Shown: positions 13,367-26,330, counted from the first letter of the stretch. The stretch is DNA of 64,000 nt from Gonatopus flavifemur (GCA_018340375.1 JAFFJZ010000003.1:3968001-4032000); one strand, 5' to 3'. The notes: generated by a model from the letters alone, not told the origin. Translations and numbers: made by a program.

Positions 13367-16300
13367 CATCGTGGAGTTCTTTGAAAATCCTTATTATAAT
13401 AGTTTAGAATAAGTTCTTCATGAATTCAGAGTCTTCAAAAGAGAATTCTTAAATTATTCTAAAAAATTTGGAACAACCCTTTCGAAGTAATTTCATGAAT
13501 AAGAATTTTGAATGATTTCATTCACATTCGAATTTGAGATTATAGAAAAGGAGAAATCAGTGTTTGAAAATCTTATGCAACTGAAAAAAAAAGAGCAAAC
13601 GCGTCAATCCATTTGTTTCCCGATTAATTAACATATCGTGTCACCATCGCCGAGGGAAGGAAGAGGAAAAAAGAACGGAAGACCAGGACAAGGGAGAGAA
13701 AAAGAGAAAAAGAAATCTAGATCCCCAATTCAATTTACATATTAAAACATTCGGCAACACTATTATCATGCTTCGTTAATATTTCGCGTCGTTATACAGC
13801 AAACACACCCATTACAGGGGAGAGGAGTAAATTTTATTTTTGCTGTTTACAGAATAACCATAAAATTGTAACGAATATGCATTTTGCGATGTCGAGTCGG
13901 TTTACGAGCCATAAGGGTCCATTGCATCTCCCGAATCACATACACGTACTATATTTTATGTGAAAATTGTGTGTACCTGTGTCGAGAATTTATACAGATG
14001 AAGCCACTGATCGATGGACTAATAAAAAAAAAAAATATATATATCTCTCTCATATTCCGGTTCACGAAAAGATCCTCGTGAATGGTATAGAGTATTGCAA
14101 ATCTGTTTCTCATATCAATACATGAATCATTTCTATTACATTCGTCCCGAGGTTATTGACGTATACGTATATTTTGTTCGAGCAAAATGTGCTTGAAGCA
14201 AAGAAGAAGAAGGCAATCTGGAGGAGATCTCTTTCCTTCCAAGTCAAGAAAATTTCCAGGAAAATTGTATGAGAATATTTTAAAAATCGTTTCAATATTT
14301 TATGGATGTGAAGTATTAGAATTTTTCCGGTATTCCGGTATTCATTTTGTGTTACAAAGGATTTAGAGAGGGTTTCGAGAAAGTGATAAAACATTTTCGT
14401 CGATTAAGATAATCGTGCGGTGATAGATCCTCCTCGATGCACAAATTGTTCCCTTGAAATTCAATATTCTTCATTTTTGTATAGGGTTTTTCTAATGCAT
14501 CATACTCAATGGGATTACAAAGAATAATGAGATTCTTCACGATGAATAATCTTCGATCTTTTTCAAAATAGCATATTCAAGAGTAAAGGGAAGAGAGACT
14601 TTCGGATATTGCGAATTGAAGAATCGAATAATCATGTATTATTCGTGAAAATTGTGACCACAAAGAAAACAAGAGGTGGAATTTTATTTGTTGATGCACG
14701 GGGAATGTTCTTATGGGTGGTTACATGAAGGTTCACTTCACAAATCACCTGATTAGATCTAGGGTCGGACTGTGTTGGGATTCATGTAACAAGCTGAAGT
14801 AAAAAAAGAAGTCACATACGTGGCAAGGGTGAACCGAGTTCACATGTTTTCTGGATCCCTTGGTACGATGAATCGTTAAAGGAGACGCATCTTCTTTTTC
14901 TCCCTCTTTTTCCCCTTCTTTTTCTCTATGGAAATGGATTTCAATTTTATTTTAGAATGATATTTTATTGTGCTTTTTCATCCCTCTCTTTGATATTCAG
15001 TTGAAATACGTTGGAACGTTGATCCGTGGATTCAATGTATTTTATACATATGTACTTGAGAGGAATTCTCAAATCTCAGTTCTCCAAGTGTTGAAATTCC
15101 CTAACGCAAATTAGAAAACAAGGGGGAAAAAAGAATGTTACGAGAGTTAATAAAAGAGAAGAAAACTAATGCAAAAAGAAAGAAAGTTTCGGAAGAGATC
15201 AGGAAACAGAGGATTCCAAAAAGAAAATACATTCTCAACATGGACAAAGTATTTCCAATTAAAATTGTAAGTCAGCGTGATACGATGATGTACCGAATTT
15301 CGAATTAGTACGGATAGAATGTGTATAGTTGTTTTATATTTTATTCAATTGATCAGGTATTCTCTAAAATTTTTAGAGTGATATTCTAAGGTTTCATGTT
15401 AGAAACTCACAGTCACTCAAATCTTAGTGGAATGAAACACGTGATTTTTCACACTTTCAGATTTAGAGAGTACATCAAAATCAATCAATAGTTCACACAT
15501 GTGATAAAGAAATCTATTCCTCTCCGAAAAGATTCTAAGCATCATTCAATATTATTGAATCCTCGTGATGTTGATGTTTGCAGAGTTTTGTCAGCTTCGA
15601 CACATTTCTTTGCCATTTTTTTGAAGGCCAAAGCATGATGAATGGCCACAAATTTGTGCGTCAGGTACGCCACTATTAGTACGGTTAAATAAAATCACCC
15701 AGATAACATACTCGATTCTAAATCATTCAAAAAGAGTTCTGTAAAATTTTCCAAGAGGTTTGGAAGAATCTTTCCGAATGCTTCTGGAGTTATGGTACTA
15801 AATGGCCTGCACGTTAGTTACACTGCTGCCGATGTCCCTGAACTATTTGCATTTTTCTACTTGTAATCCTAGACAGATAACAGAAAAAGCAGAAGCACAG
15901 TGTAAACAGAATCTACGCATCAGCTGCACTCCCATTTATTTATTCATCAGTTCATTTTGAGGGGTGGCTAAATTTAGCTCTGTTATCACTGACAGTAAAC
16001 ACCGCAAATGAATGCCGATACAATAGAAGAGAGAGAATTTCAGTGAATTCTTCGTGTGAGGAGCGCACCACTCTCAGTGAAACTCTTTACAGTGTAGGAG
16101 AATAAAGGAAACATTGAAGCACAGCTCTTAACCTTCTTCTTGTTCGTTTACGAGTCTGTTACAAGGAGTTCATGGCAAAACACTCAATGCACAGATTTGT
16201 GGGAAATTTGCCGCACTTTTTTCTTTTCGTCTATCACTCAGGATATGACCTGATAATTGTATGACATCATTGATTTCTCTCGATCTGTGTCCACTAAAAA

Positions 16301-16465
16301 TTTCCAGAAAATCAAATGTCATTGACGATAATGGTATTCCAAAAGGTAATCAGGTATCCCCTGAATATTGAACTTTCGAAACGTTGAACGTTCTGTTCGT
16401 AAAATACACGCTATTTTTGTCTCCAAGCCCTGGTAGAAATTTGTCAGGGTGTCCCATTTACACCA

Positions 16466-16598
16466 CACTGAAAACCCGATTTCTTAGATTTAGAGGAAAT
16501 TTTTCCATTGAACTGAATCTTTTTGCATTGGAAAACATATTTATTAGAATGAGGACAGAGAAAAATTTCTTTCAATCTAAGAAATTTGGTTCTCAGTG
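16466..16598. mobile_element. Short MITE with 27-bp inverted ends
   Basis: 133 bp. The left end is CACTGAAAACCCGATTTCTT AGATTTA. The reverse complement of the right end is CACTGAGAACCAAATTTCTT AGATTGA, so about 23 of 27 positions agree. The dinucleotide CA flanks both ends. The interior is AT-rich without coding sequence. Confidence 0.7.
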
Positions 16599-19448
16599 CA
16601 TCCACGTACTAGATGAGACCCATGTGGGGGGCACTGGATAACACTTCTTAGCCAATTTGACTTTATAGTGCTCAAATATTTAGTTGATTTATGTAGATTT
16701 TTCATGCGCCAACTGATCGTACAATAACATTATTCTTAGTCAGAGGAATAAAAGGCAGCCGAAACGTTTTAATTTGTCACTCTGGATTATTTCAGGGAAA
16801 TGAATTCAAAAGCAATGTTTTTGACTTGAGATTACATGTCAAAATACATTGTTACCTTATTCATAGGTGTGATTTTACAGAGAAAACATGATCTCACATT
16901 TCTAATTGACAATTTGAATGACATCCTTGCAATTCTCTGGGACATCTGGATGGGCACAGGCTAGAAAGTGCGTTACAAAACTAGCTGGAAACCATTGAAC
17001 ATCTGGGAAAAACAAGTTGGGGCCCATATAATTCCCAAACATAATTTCCACCAGGGAGATTAAAGTGAATTATCAGTCATTGAATATTCATTGATAACAA
17101 GAACAATATTCACCGCAATGTTCAATTCTTTTCTTCCCAACATTCTTTTTCAGGAAACTTAATTGAACGTAAGTATTCATTGCATTCCTCGAGGGACATG
17201 GGAACACTGTTGAATGCATGTATATCGATTACACTTACCTATTTTGTCATACGCTTTAATTATTAGTCTCACGAATATATCGGTTTCCACGATGATATCT
17301 TTTAACATCATTCAAGAGAAATCTCTCCACGGTAAATTCATCGATTTCAATGAAGAAAAAATGGAGAAAATAGAATAAATAATGAAGACGGTGATTATTA
17401 TTTCATGATAAATGGCGATACTTCAACAATTCTCAATTCTCTTCACTGAATTCCCTCCGTAATTGAGATACCATTCTGATTCTCTCTCTATCTTGTTCTG
17501 TGCCGATGTATTATCTCTTTGTATCACTTCAGTCGTGAACTTTCTTCTCGATCCTCGAAAACCTCGACAATGATTCATAATTCAAGTTTCAAGTGTTTTC
17601 CCTGTCCCTCTTCATCGACATTTCACGTTATTCTTCCGTTATCATTATCGAAAAGCACACATTTTTGCTCATCTTCAAAACTTTGTGTAAAATCAGTGTA
17701 TGGTCGAGTGTTTATGGACCGTTGTATATTTGTTTTGCAATTGGATTATTGAATTTTGAACGTATTCGTATGTGAAATATTGATCAAAACGAGATTTTAT
17801 GATAATCACATACCCAGATGGAATTGCTTCCGGAAAATACCACATCCCATTACTTCATGAAATAATGAATTACAGTGAGAGCGCTTGCCGCTAGATTCTC
17901 GTGAGGGCCTAGACAGTTCCATGAATGGATAAGTAAAGTATTGCTGGCATAACAAACCGGTCTGTTGTGATAACGACTACAAAAAAATTGCTAAAGGAGC
18001 AAGAAAAATGATTGATCCTACTGGAGTGCATATTTTTGCAAGTGCAACGTACAAATTTTCAAGCAAAGAATCGTTAATCGTAGAGAAGAAAACAAGTGAC
18101 TCAGGTGTTGAAAAGTACAGCCTTCCACGTGACTTGTTGAAGGAGAAAACCAGAATAAGTGTATTTTGTCAAAGATTCTGATCTTTTTCTTCGGTTGAGG
18201 TAGTCAGCACAATGTAGATAGAGGGTGAAATATCGTCACGTTGTAATTACGACAGTGCGAATTTCTCTTCCGAAGCGACACACCTATTTCAGCTGCCAGC
18301 GAAGACATAAATTTCGATAACTTACGGCAATTGAGAGGAAAGTGACTGTCAGCGAGGTGTGAAGAGTATTGAGTTGAAATTTTATCTTAATTCGGTAAAT
18401 AAACTCTCGATCGATGAAATATCCGTGAGGGGTAGTTTCTTTTCATAGGATATTCTGGAATTGTATACAGTGTGATTTTTGCGAGGACAAACGAATTGAA
18501 AAAAGCGTACCTGTATCGAAGAATTCAAATGCGAATTATTGAATTAAAATTCTCTTCGGCGCGTTTCCCAAGGGAAAGGTCGGACGCGAAATCTTCTTCG
18601 TTTCTTTGTGATATCAAATTCAATACACCCTGGAATGAACGCGCTACTTTCATCGTGTACGAATTTCGGTTAACTCATTGAAAGAAGAGAGGCATTCACC
18701 TGAGATTTTCTTTTTTCCTTCAACATTTCAGCTGTGATAAAAAGAGGTGAGGAATTGACTCGAGATTTTCCTTTTCTCTCTTTTGAACTCCCTTCGGGAG
18801 TTTTTCATGCACGTCCGTGGAGGAATATGCACAGAGAGCTCAATGAATCTTATTACGTATGAGAAATTGAGGAACATTTTCGCTCATATCTATGCAGGTC
18901 AAATCTTTTAGTATATTCAATGTTATTACGGTTCAAGTGTCTCCGTTGAGAATGGAAAATTATTGATGTGAAGATTACTTATGTACTTTTGAAGCACGGA
19001 TTTAATTTGAAGTATCGATTCAATCACTTCAAATTAATTAAATGCATAATCATTATTCCATCATTCGAGAACGGAGTTGATGAATATTCAGTTAATATTT
19101 AAGATTAATTGGATTTTGCATTCGGATTAGATCCTTTTCTCTGAAGCAAAAGAGTATAAATTACGTTTGAAAGAATGATCAAATGATAATATTTCTGGTG
19201 ATGGGAGGACAAAGCCACGTGCTAAACGATTCACAGTGTTATTAGTTTATTAGAGTATTGCAAGAGTATTTCGCATAGTCTCATACTTTTACCATATAAA
19301 TTTTCTCTCCATGGGCTTTCAACGTGGGTTTGTAATAAATAAATTATCTCATTTCAATCAATTTTGACAACTCCATTTTTCGCAAACGAAAAATAATGAT
19401 TTTTCTTTTTAATATCACCGTCTTATGACCAGTGAATCTATAAAAAGG

Positions 19449-19571
19449 ATGCGTCAAGTGTTAATAATAGCGATTCTCACTTTGCTCAGGAATAGAGCGA
19501 ATACTGTACTTTCAGTTGAAAATGTAGAATGCAGAGAAAACTTGGAATGTTTGCTGAATGATGGAAAGGAG
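19449..19571 (+). other. Possible exon for a Cys-rich secreted peptide
   Basis: ATG at 19449 begins MRQVLIIAILTLL, a compact signal-peptide-like start, then a polar stretch with the spacing C-x5-C-x7-C-C. This resembles the first half of a disulfide-rich peptide. After the CC pair the frame becomes low-complexity and hydrophobic, so an intron would be needed. A possible donor is GCT then GTATGC near 19574. There is an in-frame upstream ATG at 19425. The short length makes chance a serious alternative. Confidence 0.15.
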
Positions 19572-20121
19572 TGCTGTATGCAAATTTTAATGAGAAATGT
19601 TTTCGTTTTATACTTTGTTTTCTTTTCAGTTTTTTCCTTCTACTTATTTTTTTTTTTCAATCCCAAAGAGGTACGACGAACGGAATTCATTTTTACATGA
19701 AGTGTTACAGAAATATTCTTCATTTTGCATCTCAAAGGACACGAACAACACAATTCATTACGTTTATAAGATGAATTTTCGCAAATGTCCTTTACCGTGG
19801 ATATCAAAGAATGAATAAAATATTGCATTCAAAATTTAGTTTATCAATTGAAGTGGAAATTCGGTTTTGTATTTTTAACGATGTAAAGGGAAAGAATTCA
19901 TTCATCGTTTCATTTTATATGCGGTGGAGAATTTATATATGGGTTGTTAATTCAATCATGAAGGGTTTCTACTCTTTTTCGTTAGTCAATATCTTCAAAT
20001 GCATAACAATTAGTCGATTTAGTGCAGATGAAATTTTTTAATCTTTAGAGGAATTAGAAAATGTGTGTATTGGATTTTTTATCAAATTCCTGAATCACAT
20101 CGTTGTTATCACAATTCTAAC

Positions 20122-20241
20122 CTGTGGTATAAATGAAGCGTTGATTCGTAGTATTAATTGCATTCTATACACGTTCAGGACGTACCGCATGGTGTAAAAA
20201 TAGCGCTTGTCGTACACCTGAATAAACCTCACGTTGCGCAT
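20122..20241 (-). other. Exon-like open segment in a GC-richer island
   Basis: On the minus strand an ATG at 20241 opens exactly 40 codons that end at a good donor (CCACAG then GTTAGAA), phase 0. The start is basic and aromatic (MRNVRFIQVYDKRYFYTMRY) and most third positions in the first 27 codons are G or C, unlike the flanks. No family recognised. The plus strand is also open from a plausible acceptor (acacgttcag, 20178) to a weak donor at 20281, so the strand is ambiguous. An ancient repeat fragment or conserved non-coding element are alternatives. Confidence 0.2.
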
Positions 20242-20504
20242 CGAGCCTTCACCAAAGCACCCGACGATCAATTAAACGGGAGTAACATCAAATTCATCAC
20301 AGAGAAGACACTTTGCATTTCCTATGTCAACATTAGGGGAGACAAGAAGAATTAGCACCCCTCGAGACAAACTTCAAACGAAAGCAAACAATTGTTTCAA
20401 TCATGTCATTTATTCAATTTCCTCTGCATCTCATTACAGTTCATCTACTCAAGTTTTGTGAACGGGACCATATAAGAAACGTACTGTAAAACGGGGTTAC
20501 TTTG

Positions 20505-20740
20505 ACAGCCCTTGGGTCGCTTCAACGGTGCACCAAAGGACGATTCAAACGGGGGCGATGATACGCAAGGTCACGCGACTTTACTCCGCGAACGCTCAAA
20601 CCCGTATTTTGGCGCTCCGTTAAAGGACAACTTCGTTTTCGCCGGTTCTGCTTGGCATTTCCGTTGGCGTTGTCATGGTTTGAACGATTTCGTTCGCATA
20701 AAATCCAGGCAAAATCCTGTCTTTTTCTAAAAAAATACCA
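20505..20740. other. GC-richer island with overlapping open frames
   Basis: A patch rich in CpG (acgcaaggtcacgcgactttactccgcgaacgctc) about 250 nt after the previous one. It is open on the plus strand from 20512 to 20730 (72 codons) and on the minus strand from 20746 to 20522 (74 codons). Neither product is recognisable and neither end has a strong splice site. High GC alone removes stop codons, so no coding claim is made. Confidence 0.3.
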
Positions 20741-21458
20741 AAACATTGGTGTTAGTTTTTGACAGGGTCGAAATCCTGATGAAATTTTTCGGCTTCAACT
20801 ACTCAGATTTCCCAATGGATTCGAACTTTGCCCCGGAATAGGTGAATTATTGGGTGTTTTTTTTTCAGGACAGATTGGATTAATGTGAATAATTGCATTT
20901 CTTTGAAGAATTAATTTATGGGTTACATCGATTGAGAACGGATAATACACATATTGCATTTCTTGATTGAATTTTGATTGTCTCGATGAGACATTTCATT
21001 GTATATCGATCACTTGCACTTTGAGAAATTGAGCGAATGAATTGTTTTATCACGTGATCAATTACGAGCAACGAACATTCAAAGAGAAGGGCCAGAGAAT
21101 ATCAAAGTATTTTAAACGATCCATTGAATATTCCAAATTGCCTCAAATTTCACATATTCGTCTTTGAAATCACTTTCCTGTGCAGGTGATTGTGTAGCAC
21201 GACATTCCAAGTTACGAAGAAGCATTAAATGAGTTCATTTATCGACAATATTTGTCTTCAGTCTCTATGGATCAAGGAGTTGAATGAGCCGATATATAGC
21301 AACGTAACTAAACTCAGCTACAGTCTTATCCAGAAGTTGGTTTAATCCAGATTTCCAAAGTTGGTTCTATCTACTCACAATCGACATGTCATTAGTCAAC
21401 CAAAGCCCAGGATTTTAACTGCATTTCGTATTTGTCTTTCTATATATATATATATATA

Positions 21459-21888
21459 CACTGTTCAAAAAAAGTGCCTGAAATTTCATAAGAATATTAT
21501 GAAGTGTTTTACATAAACAGTTTATTAAATTTCATTGTAAAATATTGAATTCAATAATATAATTCTTCATCTTGAGAATTTTCTTTTCTATTTCAATAAC
21601 ATATTTGAAAAATTTAATAAACATTTGTCACATTCAATATAGCCTTGTAACTGTTTTTAGTGTATCAGCAAATGGGGTGAACATGATATCATATTGTCAG
21701 ACAAATAGATGTTTGATATACATAGGTTTCTATCAATATCAATCTTTAGCACATTGAGAGCAAACGAGGGTAATTGAAGGCTCTTCAAAAACTTCACTCG
21801 TAGTCGACGAAATTCATGGGAAAAAAATTTCATAATTGTTGAAATACTCACTGAATTTTGTAAATTACAGAGTTATTTTTTTGAAGTG
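21459..21888. mobile_element. Mariner-type MITE flanked by TA
   Basis: 430 bp between TA dinucleotides (21457-21458 and 21889-21890). The left end CACTGTTCAAAAAAAGTG matches the reverse complement of the right end, CACTTCAAAAAAATAAC, allowing a small gap. TA target duplication and CACTG-type ends are typical of Tc1/mariner-derived non-autonomous elements. No transposase frame remains. The left TA lies inside a (TA)9 microsatellite. Confidence 0.65.
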
Positions 21889-24135
21889 TATCCACTTGTT
21901 CCCTCGTGACTAGAATTATTTCACGGTAACTTTGAAAGTGAAATTCTTCCAGTCAACAGGTGTTGGCACTTCTGCTGTAATAATTACAAAGGTATGCATA
22001 TTCATCACAGTAATGAGAAAGAGTTTATAGACAAGCACGTTGGAGAACAACCAATAATGGGAACTTGCTTCACCAAAAAATGATCCTCCAAAGAGAAATA
22101 TCTGAACATTTTCAATTCAAGGTGATGAATACGTAGAGATAGATGTTTTCTACATCTCACATTTCAATGAATATATTCAACAATACTGAAGTCATAAGTG
22201 ATTAGGGTGATTTTTATTGTTTCTGATTCACTTTAAAAAAAAAAATTCCGAAAATTGGACTGCAGTTTTTTGACAGCCACTGTTTTCTGAATTTTTAGAT
22301 AAGTTTCACTGAATTCTGAAAAGACGTCAACTTAATTTTGAAGCGTGTTCTGGAAATTCAGTTATGTTTCTCAAAATTCAGGAAGAATTTTTCTACAGTG
22401 TTGTGTGGAGCAAAAGAGTCGTATTAAATTTTGTTTATAAAATGAAATTTCTGCTGTGGAGACGTTTGGAATGTTGCAAAAGGTCTTTGCTGAACAGACT
22501 TTGTTGGAAAGAAATGTTCACAAATATAGGTTCAACGGGTGTTGAGAACAAGTTGGAGACGAGGAGCACCTGTGATCACCTGATTCAGCAACGTTTGACT
22601 TTTGACTATTTCCTGAACTCGAAAGAATGCTGCAGGGAGACCGTTTCGAGTCGGTTGAAGGGATTTAACGTGAGAGATTTAGCGTTTTCTGAAGGTCACA
22701 CAGGGAGGTCGCTATTTTGCATGTTTCGAGGATTGGAAAAACGTTGGCAATAAGGATATTGTTTTTGAAGGTGAGGGATCATTTTGAAGGCGATGAAATG
22801 GATTTGGAAGAAGGCTAGAAATTTCTCTTTCTGAAAATTAGACCACCCCAACTTGGTCCAAGGCAAGAACCTAAATCTGGAGAGTTTCGTTATCAGCGAG
22901 GTGGTTTTTGGACATAGTAATAGTTCCTCGATTCAATGTGGATTAACATCTACTTAGAAATTGTAAAAATTCTTGCGTTAATTCGTCTCAGAATATTTCC
23001 TTGCAAAATTCTACATATTTGCAGATGTGAGATATTTTTAGAGTATATGATTCAGGATTTGAAATCAGGAATATAAGATTTAGGATTTTTATTCATAGAT
23101 CTATTTCTCGTATAAATTATAGCTCTTGAGACAAAATAATAACACAAGAAATTAGATTGGATTCTAGGCGAGCGTTCGATCGTCTGCTCCTTTCTTTTCA
23201 TTCGCCATTGATTTCTCACGTCAATTTCTTCGACTGCACTTTTTGTTTTACATTTTCCTGAACTTCAAATATAATTAAACAGTTCTTTCTCCTCCATATT
23301 TCCTTTGATCGTTTTCAAAGCCTTTCTGTCTTTTCATCACCTTGTTCTCCATCTTTTTTTTTGTCTGCTTCAATTTTTTTGCGCTTTATTTTGTTTCATT
23401 GCTCTCTCCTTCTCACCTTCAATCGAACAAACGAATTAATTCAGACTATGTTCTTTTCTAGCCCCTCATTTTCTCGTATAAATGATTTTGTAAAGTTTGA
23501 TATTGATGGATAATATCGTGGAAGATGAGCAATCTTCACTGTACCAATTTTGGAGCAATTTGGGAATTTGTTGAGGTAAGAAAGATTTGTTCGAAATAGG
23601 AAAATGACTACAAAAATTTCTGGCTAGGGATTCAGGAAATTGTTGTATCTGGAATGTAAACGATTGTGATAAGATATTGTATTCACGGAACTTGCAGCTT
23701 AACGCTTCATTTGAAAAATATTCAAAGGAATTATTAGAAAGGAACCACAATGGAAATGTCAAATTCAAAATATGAGTTTTGATGTGAAAAGAAGATTTTA
23801 CAGTATCAGTTAAATTCGAAATTTTCATTCCGATACATCATTTGGCGTTGAGAATAATGCGCATGGAAATCTCTTCACGAACGATTCCTTTCAACTGGGA
23901 CAGTAAAAAAATGGTATAATAATTATGAATCAAAATCAGACATAGATATAGTTGAGAAAACTTTTGAATGGGGTAACAAAGGAGGATAAAGTACTCCACG
24001 TGCTATTCGTGTGGGTACTTCGACGTTCTGGCACTCATGAATACGAGGAGGCGAATGAGTTGGCACGCGCAGAAGCCACAGAGATTCCTCTTGGAGCAAG
24101 GGAGATATCCGTATGAGGTTGCGGTGGTAGTGGTC

Positions 24136-24158
24136 GTAGCAGCAGCAGCAGCAGCAGT
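24136..24158 (+). repeat. (AGC)n microsatellite
   Basis: Seven CAG-type units following a GTGGTAGTGGTC stretch. It creates Ala- and Cys-run frames on both strands (about 107 and 143 codons) that are otherwise unsupported. Confidence 0.75.
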
Positions 24159-24266
24159 TGTATGCAGTGATAAAACGAAAGTTGGAAAATGCGTCTGCCG
24201 AGTACCTGTCTTTACGATATATGTGCGCTGCTCTGAACTGACAGATTTGAATTATTGGAGATTGCG

Positions 24267-24305
24267 TGAGAGAGAAAGAGAGATAGAGAGAGAGAGAGAG
24301 AGAGG
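24267..24305 (+). repeat. (GA)n microsatellite
   Basis: Slightly interrupted GA tract 110 nt after the AGC tract. Confidence 0.8.
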
Positions 24306-25153
24306 AAAAGAAAATACAATTGGAAAAATCAACTTCCTTTCCAAAGTGGATCAAATGTAATTTACATTTTCGAATTATTTAAACAATGTTTGAATTTCTT
24401 AAAAGACTCGGAGATCATCTGCACTTTCAGAATTGGAGAACTTTGTTGACTCAATTCATCGGATATGCTGCAGTTTTTTTAAAAGACTGTGTATATTAAT
24501 CATTTGAATTTCGTACATTGTTCTCATTCATAGTCTTGTTACTTATATTATTAAAATATTTTGTTATGATAAACAAATCTTTGTAGACTGAACAAACTTT
24601 CGGTTGTTTAGAGCAAAGAATTTTGTTGATCACATCTCAACAAAAACCGTTTGTTCGAACAACAAAACATTTTTTTCCAGTGTCCAGGAGAATAAATAGT
24701 TCCTTCAACAACAATCAGATTATCACCCTTCATTTCTACTGGAAAGTAGGCACCAATAGAAGCGATGCACTGTTAGAAATTTCTCATTGAACTTCCAATT
24801 ACATATAATAGAAGCCAAAATTATTCACGTAACTGAAAAATTTATTGAAATTTCAGTTACGAAAATACATATTAATGTATAGCAAGGATTAAAAATTCAA
24901 TTTCGTGTGAATGAATTCTCATTTCAATTCCCAACAATTGGAGATTTCATTTACAAATCTACATGAAAAATTTATATTGAATATGGATCTTCGTTTTCCC
25001 TTCTCTTAGACTCAGAAAAATTTCAAGTAATTTCAACTGATCAGGTTGATTGAAAATCACGACAACCGCTTTTTATATTCAATTCAATCTTTTTTCAAAT
25101 CAAAATAACTGATTTTTCGGTTATTCCAACTGGAATGATACAGTTGTTGTCTT

Positions 25154-25425
25154 CACGGAGAAAAGGAAATTCGTTATGACAGCGGAACCTAATTTTGCTG
25201 GGTACTTTTTGCTGAATTAGCAAATTTTTTAGCTATGGGAATGAAAAATATTGGCTCCTCCAGCAGAGTTTGTTTGCTATTTCGTGTATAATACTAAAAA
25301 TTTTGCTAACCCAGCGAAAAATCTGCTACTTTAGTTGATTGGATTTTTACCTAGGTTAACAAAAAGATTTGCTATTCTGTATATAATACCTCGATTAGCT
25401 GCGACAGCAATTTTTTTCCTTCGTG
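25154..25425. mobile_element. MITE-like element, family A copy 2 (inverted relative to copy 1)
   Basis: 272 bp. The left end CACGGAGAAAAGGAAATTCG matches the reverse complement of the right end of the 7.2 kb copy. The right end is ...TTTTTCCTTCGTG. It shares the internal blocks TTTGCTATT-TGTATAATA and AGCTGCGACAGCAATTTTTT. It is flanked by TT on both sides; with the AT/AT flank of copy 1 this suggests a 2-bp target duplication. Confidence 0.7.
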
Positions 25426-25752
25426 TTGGTTTTCTTATTCAACTGATGCGAATTTTTCTCAGTGTAATTACAAAGCGAACTCTCGATAAGAATGTTTACT
25501 TTCTTCCTTATAGAAGGAACGTGGTATGTGCTCTTAATGAAAAAACTGTCTTTTGCAAGATATCAAAAGATATCTTGTGGAAGTTTTTGTTCTATTTGGG
25601 CAATTGTTTGAGATGATTGATCAATGAATCTATATATCATTTATGAGGATACATATTTTCTCATGTGGTTCATAAGCTTTCATGATGTTCTTTGATTGAT
25701 ATGTGAATCCTCATTATACTCTCTGAAATTCTGAAGGTGCGATTCCACTCCG

Positions 25753-25923
25753 TCAAAAGTGAGCTTTTCAATTTTTCAGGTGAAATTTTCACTTTTTTAG
25801 AGTGGAACTGTAGGTTCGTGGTTGAAAATCAACAATCATTACAATTCTTCACTCTCAAAGAGTAAAAATGCCCTCGAAATGAGTGAAAATCCTGCATTTC
25901 GATGCGGAAAAGCTCACTTTTGA
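25753..25923. mobile_element. Fold-back element with perfect 17-bp inverted ends
   Basis: TCAAAAGTGAGCTTTTC at 25753-25769 and its exact reverse complement at 25907-25923, 137 nt apart. Internal shorter inverted copies (TCACTTTTTTAGAGTGGAA, GAGTGAAAATCC) make most of the 171 bp self-complementary. It is likely a palindromic MITE; as RNA it would fold into a long hairpin. Confidence 0.6.
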
Positions 25924-26289
25924 GACTCAATGGAGAGAACGTTATTTACTTCAATTTAATGAAAAAACTGAAATCTTGAAACATCCTGTACACAAATCAA
26001 ACGTGAACGACGTTATCAATACTTCTGGAATGCCATGCGAAATGATTTTACATTCCAAACCATCCGTTCATTCGAAGAATCATTTAAAATATCAATCGCA
26101 CGTACGGAATATTGCATCCCTATGAAATGGAATGTTTCATTATTGATAATCGAAGTACAAAATTATTGAATTATTGTGTAAATAAATGGGAATAAACGAG
26201 CTTGTGTCGGAAAAATGCAGATTTTTATGATCGCTCGCACAGCGCGGTAGTGAATTCATGGATTCGGCAATCGTGGTAACCCGAAGCGA

Positions 26290-26330
26290 CTGACGACAAG
26301 TGATTTATCGAAATGTTGTCTTGTCGTCAG
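26290..26330. repeat. Perfect 11-bp hairpin
   Basis: CTGACGACAAG and CTTGTCGTCAG enclose 19 nt, within which ATTT/AAAT can pair again. At 41 nt it is shorter than a usual pre-miRNA and outer pairing is poor, so no RNA gene is called. Confidence 0.5.

Larger units (their letters stand above)
7509..20121. other. AT-rich region with repeats only
   Basis: Holds the tandem repeat at 9065, dispersed repeat copy at 12654, the MITE at 16466, a (CATG)4 run at 11480-11496 and two strong acceptor-donor pairs spaced 15 nt (17154-17168 and 18732-18746). No supported gene except the weak peptide candidate at 19449. Confidence 0.55.

Noticed and set aside
22364..22753. 129-codon plus-strand frame
   Set aside because: No domain, no splice or polyA context, length near the chance maximum.
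23466..23828. 120-codon minus-strand frame
   Set aside because: Low-information Ser/Phe/Asn composition, nothing recognisable.
23923..24360. Frames of 143 (minus) and 107 (plus) codons
   Set aside because: Produced by (AGC)n and (GA)n microsatellites.
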